Source: Eremomyces bilateralis CBS 781.70 (lineage: Eukaryota > Ascomycota > Dothideomycetes > Eremomycetales > Eremomycetaceae). Taken from it: a stretch of DNA of 64,000 nucleotides. The translations under genes were made by a program, and so were the position numbers. Shown piece after piece: positions 20,023-29,264 of the stretch; within the stretch, counting starts at the first letter, position 1; each line of letters begins with the position of its first letter. Location of the stretch: assembly GCF_010015585.1 (NCBI RefSeq), contig NW_022985070.1, forward strand, positions 434,001 through 498,000. Reading direction: 5' to 3'. Under the pieces are notes generated by a model. That model was not told where the DNA came from. It did not search any database and saw only the letters and a program-made list of their open reading frames with translations.

Positions 20023-22267
20023 ATCTTTCTCTTCAGCAACCCTTTGAAGAAGTCGAAACTGTTGCTGTCGCTTTGTAACTGCCACTTCTTGCCGGTAGGG
20101 ATGTCATTGTAACCCAGCTCTTCCGCCACTAAAAGGCCCCAATCTCGCGTGATGCCTTTCACTCGTGCTCTGAGACCTCCTTCGCTTTCTATGGTCACGA
20201 TTTGGTCGCTGTGTAGACCGAGTTAGCTGGGAAGTCAGACAAAGGATAGACGACTTACGTATGGAGCCATTTCTTGTAGTAATCCTCCTCCATATTTGCG
20301 TCCCATCCGGTCCGACAAAATTTCTGATAGATGTTCTCAAATTTCGCCAAAATGCTCGCGAGGAGACTTTCGGAACTAAATGGGCGGAGTCCGGCAGCTT
20401 TGGCGAGCAGATTGAGGGCAGTAGTCGGTAAGGCATTCGCAACATTGACGCCAATACCAACAACCAATGTGAAGTCTCCTCCCGCGTAGGAGGAATTGAC
20501 AAGAATGCCAGCGATCTTAGCATATGAGTTTCTATCCTCGGTCTTTCCACTCGAAGCGAACTCAGGTCGAAGTGCATATACATCGTTGGGCCACTTGAGT
20601 TTGATTGGCAACTTGGAATAACCCGGACCATAGGATTTAATGCCGTCGACAATTGCCAGTGCCGCAAGGTACTGAATAAATACCACAGGGGAAGTGTTGA
20701 GCGATTTCAGTGGATGTCTAATAACGGTACTAAACATCAGTGCACCTGGTGGTGTTACCCATACATTTGACCCTCGCCCGCGTCCTGCAACTTGTGTCGT
20801 TGCGGTGGCAGTGAACCCGTGTGGTAGGTGATTCAACAGCTTCACATTCCTAGATAATGGATCAGTCTTCTATACACTAGTTTTGGGCATGACACTTACT
20901 TCTCCAGCAAAGTGCTCGTGCTTGTTACAACCTCGCCATAAAGAAGGCATTTGCCAAAGTTGCCTTCGACGCGAGATTGCGATGCATACTGGCGCAGAGC
21001 AGAGAAGAAGCCGTGGTGGCTGAAGTACGGGGTCTCTTTATTCGACGGTAGGTCGGACTCGTGGATAGCAATACGTTTGACGAGCTTCTCATAATCGAGA
21101 ATCCTATCATCCGATGCGAGGGGCTCGTCAGTACGGTCCTCTGAATCGCCAACAATCGACTTGACTGAAGATGTAATGGCAGATAGATCCCAGGTCCCGC
21201 TATATTCAAGACGGAACGTGTCCATCTCGCAGCGGATCGTATCTACCTTGCCCTCCTTTGAAATAATCCCGGACCACTCCGAGAGGAGCGTAGAGACAGT
21301 GGAAGGGTCAAAGCTAGAGAGGTGAAGTCTGGAAAGGGACGGTACCGAATGGTTCTCGCTGTTGACTTCAAGACCCAACTTTCTTAAACATGCCCGGAGG
21401 AACGCGACTCGAGGAGCGTCATCAGCTGTGATGGCATCGATGGCCTTGGAATATTCGGGAAGGTCGTCTCGCTTGCTCAAATTGATTCCAGCAAACCTAG
21501 CATCGGTTAGACCAATGTCACCGACCGTGGAAGTTTCTTACTCAGGGTGTGGTCCGGTGAGGATTATTCGTCCGCTCCCAGACTTGCAGAATATCACCGC
21601 AGCGGCCCCTTCACCGGAATCGACCTTTAGGGGCTCAGTATATGAGGCGAGGACCTCAACACCCTTTCCCACAAGTTCTTGTGCGTCCACAAAGACTCCG
21701 CCCCCATTGTAATATGATCTGAAAGTTTTTGAGAGTCCCGAGTCGGATCCAAGTGCTTCAGAGTTTACGGAAAGCTCGACAGCTCTTGCTCCAGCCTCGC
21801 TGTTGTAGACAAACCCGGGGAAAGCCAATCCTCTGCAGATGCCAGGGAAAAAGGCCAGCTCCCGGTCACCAATCACCTCCATGCGCTTCGAACCCACTTC
21901 AAACTCGCATCTCTTGCTTCCGTAGTATCCGCCAGCGCAGAAACCAAGATAGGCTCCCCCGCCTTGAACGTATCGCTTGATCCGCCGGTTCCCCTCCCCA
22001 TCCAGGGTTCGACAATAGGCAGCGTCTGCTCCGCCCGGAATGACAAGCAGAGCACAGGAGCTCATCCATGGTTCTTTAACCAGCACATCTCCGGTGACGG
22101 GAATGACGGCATAGTGAGGCGATAGCAGGCGTCGGAGGGAATAGACGCAGTGCCGAACACTTTCCACGGTGCTTCCGTTGCCTATGGTCGGGTTAAATAT
22201 GCCTAGAAATGACGAGACAGGTAGACGTACCAGAATAGACAAGGACGTCAATTTTCTTGTTCGACAT
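20019..22267 (-). CDS. BPL1: biotin--protein ligase (holocarboxylase synthetase)
   Basis: Five exons: 22267..22231, 22181..21542, 21496..20900, 20849..20259 and 20208..20019, 684 residues in all. Every intron is about 40-50 bp with standard ends and every junction keeps phase. Bpl1 makes biotinyl-AMP and transfers biotin to pyruvate carboxylase, acetyl-CoA carboxylase and other carboxylases. The N-terminal 260 residues form the glutamine-amidotransferase-like domain of eukaryotic BPLs (VIPGGADAAYC, GFCAGGYYG, TGPHPEF). The catalytic half has the biotin-binding VAGRGRGSNVW loop, LKWPNDVY and AGILV, and ends in the BPL C-terminal domain (DQIVTIE). The first exon codes only 12 residues. The gene diverges from COA4 with 152 bp between start codons. 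Confidence 0.96.
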
Positions 22268-22419
22268 GTCTATAACGTCAAAAATGCGGCGTATTGGCTC
22301 TTAGGATCTTGGTGGTCTTATATCGGGACCACCTCAAACATGGACTCTCCGTAGCAATTTTTCTTCAACAAATTACAGACTTTGCGTCGACAAATCCCGA
22401 CTCCACGGCAAAACAAATA
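22268..22419. promoter_or_regulatory. 152 bp bidirectional promoter of BPL1 and COA4
   Basis: The whole space between the two divergent start codons is 152 bp, so both core promoters and both 5' leaders must lie in or overlap it. No named motif is claimed. Confidence 0.6.
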
Positions 22420-22912
22420 ATGATATCTCGTCCACCCAAAGATAAGGCTCCAGAGCCGATCGATGATGACGAACCCGATGAATGGTGAGGTTCGCTATTG
22501 GACTTCGTGAATCGGTTCTGACGAGATACGGGAACAGGGACCAGACGATTTTGAACACCGGGTGTGCTGGTAAGGCCGTATTGTCCTTCGGTCAAAATCT
22601 CCGCTAATCTCCAGCAGCCGAGAATGAGAAATTGAGAGACTGTTTCTACGAAACGAAAGACTGGAGAGAGTGTAAAGACGAGGTAAGGTTTTACGGCCGC
22701 CGAAGTTGAGGCTCTCCCAACCCCTAGTCGCTCGACTTCCAAAGCCGTCAATCCATATTACCGAACCCGAACAATCAAGCTGGGTGGGTCTTGTGAAGAA
22801 ACAAAAGTGCTAATATGTTTGTCGGTCTATACAGATGCAGGCATTTCGGCAGTGTTGGCAGCAGCAGGGAAATAACGAGCGGACTTCAACGAAGGATGTA
22901 CCAAAAACGTAA
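22420..22912 (+). CDS. COA4: cytochrome c oxidase assembly factor Coa4 (twin CX9C)
   Basis: Four small exons, 22420..22484, 22538..22569, 22618..22682 and 22835..22912, encode 79 residues. The protein begins with an acidic Pro-rich leader ending DDDEPDEWD. It continues with TGC..NEKLRDC (a CX9C pair) and C-FYETKDWRE-C (a second CX9C), then MQAFRQCWQQQGNNERT. This is the Coa4/Cmc3 pattern: a small intermembrane-space protein imported through Mia40 and needed for cytochrome oxidase assembly. The introns are 53, 48 and 152 bp. At exon 3 two acceptors lie in tandem (CAGCAG); only the second gives CX9C, the first gives CX10C. No single open frame longer than 30 codons covers this gene, so it is easily missed. 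It diverges from BPL1 and precedes MGM101. Confidence 0.93.
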
Positions 22913-23045
22913 CCGGAGAGCTGCTCACATTCTCACAACCACCTTCTGATTACACAATGAGTCTCCAGCACCTAGATATTGTACTATTAGCAGCCATTCA
23001 TGTACTATAATTGCCAGATCTTCGCTCTGTCGGCGATTGTATACA

Positions 23046-23053
23046 TCACGTGA
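23046..23053. promoter_or_regulatory. TCACGTGA palindrome upstream of MGM101
   Basis: A perfect 8 bp E-box palindrome, the type bound by Cbf1-like bHLH proteins, 72 bp before the MGM101 start. The same 8-mer occurs upstream of SNF4 (56472). Its role here is inferred. Confidence 0.45.
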
Positions 23054-23124
23054 TCTGGCGTTCTATCACGACTTGAGCTTCGCGTCTAGCTCCCAAATTA
23101 CACGCAAGAATTAATCCCAACGCA

Positions 23125-24152
23125 ATGAGCGTCATGTCACGATTTGGGTCCTTAATACCGCTCGGGGAAGGTGCCCTGGTATCTAAATGTGCCAAACCAG
23201 GTGCCGGCTCGCGTTATCGAACCGGCCAAAGGCCATTCGCTCGAACGCAACCGACGTGGCGAGCGGTTTCGACGACAACCGGAAAAGGGACGATAGCACC
23301 CAAGCCTAGGACGAGCCCAAGTGGCAAATCAACAGTCTCATACGCCTCGACAGCAACTACGACATCTGCTACACGACCATCACCCGCGACCTCTACCACC
23401 CGACCATCGCCTACCACCTCTACCGCCCGACCATCCCCTCCCGCAGCCACCAGCTCGAAACCTCTCCAGCGATCCCCTACCTCCCCTCCACACCATGACA
23501 TGGCCTCCGGCCTCCTCGACGCGATGCCCGGACCCCCGCCCAAGATCCTCCCCGACGGCCAACCCGAGGCCGTCGACTGGTCGCGCTCGTTCTCCGGGAT
23601 GAGCACGGTGCCGTTCAGCAAAGAATCCGCCGACGTGCTGCTTCGACCGATCCCCCCGGAAGATATCGAGATCAAACCGGATGGGATCGTGTATCTGCCC
23701 GAAATCAAGTATCGACGGATATTGAACCGCGCGTTTGGGCCCGGGGGTTGGGGGCTAGCGCCAAGGGGGGAGACGATTGTGACGCCGAAGAGCGTGAATA
23801 GGGAGTATGGACTGGTTGTCCAGGGGAGGTAAGCGGAGGTGTTCATAAGCTAGGTACGACGGTGCTGATGAAATCCAGGCTGGTCTCCATCGCTCGCGGC
23901 GAACAACAATACTTCGACCCGGAAGGGATCCCGACGGCGACGGAAGGGTGCAAGTCGAACGCGCTGATGCGGTGCTGCAAAGATCTAGGCATCGCCTCCG
24001 AGCTGTGGGATCCGGTGTTTATTAGGGGGTTCATGAGCAAGTACTCGAAAGAGGTCTGGGTGGAGCACGTGGCGACGAAGAAGAAGCGGAAGATCGTGAC
24101 GAAGAAGGGGGTGGAAGTGAAATATCCGTACAAAGAAACCAGCTTCGCGTGA
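23125..24152 (+). CDS. MGM101: mitochondrial genome maintenance protein Mgm101
   Basis: Exons 23125..23828 and 23879..24152 give 325 residues. The 50 bp intron (GTAAGC..CAG) joins VVQGR to [12 protein letters not shown] in phase 2. Mgm101 is a Rad52-like annealing protein of the mitochondrial nucleoid, required for mtDNA repair and maintenance. The conserved C-terminal 190 residues are present: [33 protein letters not shown], and after the intron [32 protein letters not shown]. The N-terminal 125 residues are basic, rich in Ser, Thr and Pro with several (T)ARPSP/TRPSP repeats, and fit a mitochondrial targeting leader plus linker. The stop lies 198 bp from the convergent TB2/DP1 gene. Confidence 0.97.
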
Positions 24153-24350
24153 CACTGTCCAGTGGCCGAAAGGTTGGTATTGTTCGAATGCCAACGGATC
24201 CAAAAATCTAGATGTGATGGTTGGATCAACTAAGACAAGCGCAAAGGCGCTGTAGACACTGTTACGATACCGGACCGTAGAATCCCCCATCTTTCCAAGC
24301 GCCGTTGCCCTGCTGAACGTGAACTCCACGCGAATTCCTCTATTCAAATT

Positions 24351-25385
24351 TCATCCCGAGAAATCCACTCCCGACGCCCTCGCCTGCTCCTCCGCCTGCC
24401 TATTCGGGCTCCAATTCCACGGCATCCACCCCCCGGACGGCCCCTCCGATCCCGCCTCATCAATCTCAATCCGATCGAACTCCGCCTCGCTCCTGCTCTT
24501 CCGCATATAGTCGCCTCCGCCACCCCACTGCCCCGCCGCCGGTTCCCCCGCCGCCATGCTCACCGCCTCGCGATCGAACGCCTGCAACAAGACGCGTAAC
24601 CGCTCGCGCTGCGTCGACACGTAGTTGATCCGCTCGTCGCCCCGCAGTCCGTCTGGCACGAGCATCCCGCTTCGGCTTAGCTCTTCCGCCTGCGCCTCGC
24701 GCGAGGCCGGGGAGCCGGAGATGGCGGAGACCGCGGAGGTCAGCAGGCCGTATAGGTCGCCGGCCGCTCCCATCGCCGGGGCCGCGAACACGCCGTCTCG
24801 TGCGGGGAGCGCGAAGCGGGAGAGGAGTTGCTGGGTGTAGGTCGCGGAGGTCTGCCGTGATGGAGGCGGCGTCGGTGTCCGCGGCGGCATTCCCAAGACA
24901 TTGACACGCACGTATTCCACGGTTTTCTTCAGATAATCCAAGCCGGCTTTCCGCGATTTGTCGTGCGCGTTCGCAATGAACTCGTCGATGTCGCGTTCAT
25001 ATTGGCGGAGGAAGGGCTCCAGGTGTTCGGCGTAGAGGTAGGTTGCGCCTTGGGTGCCGGGGAGGATGAGGTAGGCGTAGGCGAAGAGCCGGAGCCACGA
25101 ATAGAAGGGGACGAAGTCGAGGATGAAGGCAAAGGTCGATTCCGCTTGGAGGAGGAGGGTGAGGATGAGGAAGTAGATAAGCCAAGGGGAGAGAGCTGAG
25201 GGAGGATGCTGTTGGAGCGTCTTGTAAGAGAGGAACACCGGAAGTAGTACGGTTAAGCCAGTACTGAGTCAACCATCAGTCAGTTGTTATATTCTATTCG
25301 AAGCCTATCTCGAGATCACACCGAGTCGGGATGGCTCTCCGGCGTGCGGAACTTACGTCAGGGTGTCTGCGATTATGCCGAACAT
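24351..25385 (-). CDS. TB2/DP1/HVA22 (REEP/Yop1-like) membrane protein
   Basis: Exons 25385..25357 and 25263..24351 give 313 residues. The intron (GTAAGT..CAG) keeps phase 2 and yields MFGIIADTLTTGLTVLLPVFLSYK at the start. The domain covers about residues 10-110, with hydrophobic hairpins (TVLLPVFLSY; LIYFLILTLLL; FVPFYSWLRLFAYAYLILP) and the typical PGTQGATYLYAEHLEPFL block. These proteins sit in the ER membrane, bend tubules and, in some fungi, act in ER-phagy. Yop1 proper is about 170-190 residues; the 200-residue disordered tail here suggests the REEP1-4-like subgroup instead. The tail is Ala-, Ser- and Gly-rich with no motif recognised. Confidence 0.92.
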
Positions 25386-26119
25386 GTTGGCGGTTTGAAG
25401 ATTCCGAAGCAGTCTACCGGACCAGCGGTCATTTATAAATGTAACAGTCTAAAGGAAAAGCAGCGACGTGGTCTCTTTGTCCAGGCAGAAAGAAGATCTG
25501 TACCGTCTGGTTACAAAGATGAAGACGACGCAGCAGGTGGGACAAGCTGACAAGGTTTGGTCGGGTGGATTCTGGCGGCGCCGACCTGCCCAGCCACCAT
25601 CCGCCAACTGTGCCTCAACCGCCGCTATCGATAAGGTGCAGGCTGGAAGGCTGGGGAGCCCAGACCACACGTTATCGATAAAGCTGAGGGGTAGATCCGC
25701 GGCACAAGCTGTTGACTGTTGTGAGCCGTGGGGTGACCTGATGTTGACTTCCAGGTCCCGAATCAAACCGACAGGATCTTCACCCGCTGCCCGACACCCC
25801 CTGAGGCAATTGGTCTCAACGGGTCTAGGCATTCGTAGCACATTCGGGCGAACGACAGAATTCCACGTAATACCGACAAGGAGATAGTGCATAAGTACTC
25901 CGTTCAGACCGTTTGAGCCATGATTCGTACTTCCTCCGTCTGCTTCGTCTTGAGATAGGAAAGGGGATAAGTTCTCAAACAGCCAGGAACCTCCTTTGTA
26001 GCGAATCGATCTCTATAATCCGCTTTCGTACCATTTGTCTGGAACAAACCTTTTCCTCCTTGTTATCCGACCCCCTAAACCTGGTATCAATCAGGTATTG
26101 TAGCGTATAGCATATCATC
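25386..26119. other. divergent promoter region
   Basis: 734 bp between the starts of the TB2/DP1 and TANGO2-type genes. A gtactccgtt copy of the recurrent motif is at 25895-25904. Overlapping frames on both strands at 25449-25892 show no domains or splice logic. A ttatcgataa-type palindrome recurs (agcgg/cgctATCGATAAggt at about 25625 and ttATCGATAAag at about 25672). Confidence 0.4.
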
Positions 26120-27200
26120 ATGTGCATAGCCATTGTCTCAACTGCACATCCGGACTACGAGCTCATCGTCCTCAGCAATCGCGATGTATGCAACCCCCCT
26201 TCTTCTCTATCCTCCTGCTGCCGGTATCAGACTAACCACTCTCCAGGAATTCCTCCACCGACCCACCGCCCCAGCAACCTGGTGGGACCCCCCCAACACC
26301 CACGTCCTCGGCGGCCGCGACCTCCACCGCGCCGTCCAGGGCACCTGGCTCGGCATGACTAAGCAAGGCCGCTTCGCCGTGCTCACCAACTTCCGCGAAG
26401 AGCACACCGACGACGCGGTCGGCAAGATGAGCCGCGGGGCGATAGTGAATTCGTTCCTGACGATCCCGGCGGACAGCGGGGAGACGCCGGAGGAGTGGGC
26501 CGCGGGGCTCGTGGCGGAGCATGGGGTGAAGGGCGTGGGGGGGTTTAGCCTGATGTTTGGGTGGTTGGGGGGGAGGAGGAAGAGCGGGGAGGAGAAGGGG
26601 AGGGAAAGGAGGGGGAAAAAGGGGTTGGCGATCATTTCGAATCGGACGCCGGATGTGGATGGGCTGATTTGGTTGGCGACGACGCGGGGGGAGACGCATG
26701 GGCTGAGTAACTCGCATTACGGGGATACCAGCTGGCCAAAGGTCACGCACGGCGAGGAGATGTTGGCGTCGGTGATCCGGGAGTCGAGCAATGCGGGCGA
26801 GGCCGAGGACGCATTCACCGACCGGCTGTTTGGCATCCTTAGCACAGATACCCTGCCGCGCCGGCACTTGGGTGAGGACTGGGACGGGTACATTGAGCAG
26901 CTGAGGAACTCGGTCTTCATCCCGGTGATCGGACGGGAGGCGACGCAGGGGCGGTCGTCCAGCCAGGTGGCCTCGGGGAGTCGGGATCGGGATGAGAAGG
27001 TGGCGAAGGAGCAGGAGGAGCAGCAGAGGAAGGAGGAGGAGGTGTCGAGTGGGACGTATGGCACGGAGAAGCAGACGGTGATTTTGGTGCGGCATGATGG
27101 CTCGGTGACGTATATCGAGAGGACGTTGTATGATAGTCAAGGGAAGGCGTGCACAGGGAAAGATCGGGATTGCCGGTTCGACTTCGACATTCACGGGTAG
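26120..27200 (+). CDS. TANGO2 family (NRDE motif) protein
   Basis: Exons 26120..26185 and 26247..27200 give 339 residues. The 61 bp intron (GTATGC..CAG) falls exactly inside the family-defining NRDE motif: exon 1 ends LSNRD and exon 2 begins EFLHRP. The start MCIAIV with Cys2 is the family's N-terminal nucleophile-like beginning. Further blocks are THVLGGRDLHRAVQGTWLGMTKQGRFAVLTNFRE and THGLSNSHYGDTSWPKV. TANGO2 proteins are implicated in haem trafficking and lipid/Golgi organisation; the biochemical role in fungi is not settled. A charged Lys/Glu/Arg insert lies at about 150-165 and an acidic Gln-rich segment before the last strand. Confidence 0.93.
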
Positions 27201-27576
27201 AGGACGGAGAATCCCCAGTTGACGTACATTTGATGTGTATGGGTATGGTATTCACAAATATATATCGCTGCTCTTCGCGAGTTTGGACTTTGGAGTCTGT
27301 AAATAGTGCCTGATCGTACCCTTCCTGGAATTTACACAGGTAAACGCTAGTTCCTCCGCCGATAAGTCACATAGACCATCGGATGCATCATGATCCCCTA
27401 GCTCCGTGACGCCAGCAATAATGCAATATCAATAATGAACGGAAGTAGAAGAACGCAAGGTGGATCGCCTCGCTCCCACGAACCACCCAACTTGTAAGGA
27501 TATTACCACTCGTATATGCCAGAGTGTTTGGCCATCATAACCGGAACATTCGCTTGCAATTCGAAAGCCATTATGC
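27201..27576. other. convergent 3' region
   Basis: 376 bp between two converging stop codons, presumably both 3' UTRs. No gene or structured element recognised. Confidence 0.5.
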
Positions 27577-29264
27577 TCATAACTCCTCCCCTTCCAGACA
27601 CGCCACCGCCACAGCCGCACCGTATATCGAACTCTCACCGGCATCCTCCAACACCACACTGTGCTCCTGACCCCCACTCATCCGCGTCATCTCATCCAGG
27701 TAGCTTTGACACGATGGCTTGAACTGAGGATACCGCTCAATGACCGCACCGTTGCATCCGATGGATACGCGGCCCACCTGGCCGGCCTCAAAGCCTTCCG
27801 AACTATTCCGCAGTGACCAGAGGGCATGGATCCCGCATGCCAGATACGCAGCGGCGCGCCGGGAGACGAGTTTGGAGATCTGACGGACGAAGCGGAGGTC
27901 CTGGAGGGCGGGGACGTGGGAATGCGGAAGCGGATGCTGTGCTTGGAGAACGGCGGCAGATTTGGAGAGGGAAAGGGTGTCGTCGCTTTCGAACGTGGCC
28001 ATGGTGCCGGTGTCGAACGCGTACGGTTGCTCGAACTTATCGGGCACGGCGCCGTTGAAGAGGCGGTGGGATTTGATCGCTTCGAGGCAGATGAGGCGGA
28101 CGATCTCGCCGAGATAGCGGCCGGAGATGAGGTATTCCATGGGTTGGAAGTCGGGCTGCGTGTGGGTCATGTTGAGGTAGTCGTCCCAGCGCGTGGTGGG
28201 CAGGATGCCTTTGCCGAACATGCTGAACTCGGCGTTGACGAGCACGTGGGTGGCTTTGTCGTGCCATGACTGTGGTCGATCGCCGAACTTGGATATGGGG
28301 AACGATGAGGTAGGAAGGATGATGGCGGCGTTGGTGCCAGTTCCTAAAATGAGAGCGATGCGGGTGGAGGGGTCGCGGTAGGCGCGCGATAGGAAGGTCG
28401 CCTGACCGTCGTTGATGATGGCATCCATTCGAACGTTAAGATTCTATAACGGGGTTAGAAATATTCGAAATCGAAGAGGATTATGGTTTTACCCTTTTTC
28501 TACAAACGATTGTTATTAGCTCCCCGAGATTTACGCCATGGATGCCATTCACGGCGTTGAATCCTTTGCCCATATCGAGGAGCATCCCGCCGCGAACGGA
28601 AGTTTGTCTGCCGCATCATTAGCCACTCCACCGATCCGCAAAACTAAAAGGGGGAATCGCCGTACTCTATTGGAAATGACCATGACAACCCCATGGGAAG
28701 AACGCCAGCGTCTACCTGGTCCCGGACCGTGGGGATTCGAAGCATGTCTTCTATTCTTTCCGCCATCCATTCGAAGAACGCCTTGCCTTGCAGCAACTTA
28801 ACCCGGTCGTCTATCCGAAATGTTTCCATATGTATTATCTTCATTCCCTCCTCGCCACGCTCGCTCCCCGTTAACGCGACCAACGCCGCCCGAAAACTCG
28901 AACCCCCCACATCCAGCGCCAAATATGTCCCCTGCTCTTGACCCGTTGGGAGCGTATGTATATACGACGGGAGCATGGAAATGTTGCTTGCCTTCATCTT
29001 CCCCCGAAATTGATCCTGCAGCTGCCCGGACATGGCCAGGAGATTTTGGAGATTCAACGGTTCCTCGAAGAGCGTCTTGCATTCCCGGAGGAGGTCGTCC
29101 ATGGTATGGTCCGGCGGACTGGGTTCGATCACATCGTGAACGAGCCGCGGAGGAGAGACCGATGGAATCACAGTCTGAACGAGGGATGGCAACATAACGA
29201 TCGCCTCGAGGGCGGAGAGGAGACCTTGCCAGATGTCAAACATGATATCGGAAATAATTGGCAT
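27577..29264 (-). CDS. atypical hexokinase family protein (XprF/HxkC or GlcNAc-kinase type)
   Basis: Exons 29264..28666, 28607..28493 and 28443..27577 give 526 residues; an alternative start lies at 29243. The first intron (GTACGG..CAG) restores the canonical SFPIEQTS, the second (GTAAAA..TAG) keeps phase. Hexokinase landmarks are LALDVGGSSFRAALV (phosphate-1 loop, usually GGTNFRV), WSFPIEQTSVRGG, MGKGFNA, DAIINDGQATFL (catalytic Asp kept, the following Thr replaced by Gly) and GTGTNAA. The N-terminus has a hydrophobic segment (LLSALEAIVMLPSLV) not usual in catalytic hexokinases. Aspergillus has two atypical hexokinases, XprF and HxkC, with regulatory roles, and other fungi have a divergent hexokinase that acts as N-acetylglucosamine kinase. 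The deaminase gene 7 kb away makes the second idea worth testing. Confidence 0.9.

Noticed and set aside
26232-27194. 320-codon minus-strand frame rich in Pro, Arg and Leu
   Set aside because: Antisense to the TANGO2-family exon; no domain.
28640-28670. premature stop in the hexokinase frame
   Set aside because: It lies inside an intron with donor GTACGG and acceptor CAG; splicing gives the canonical SFPIEQTS.
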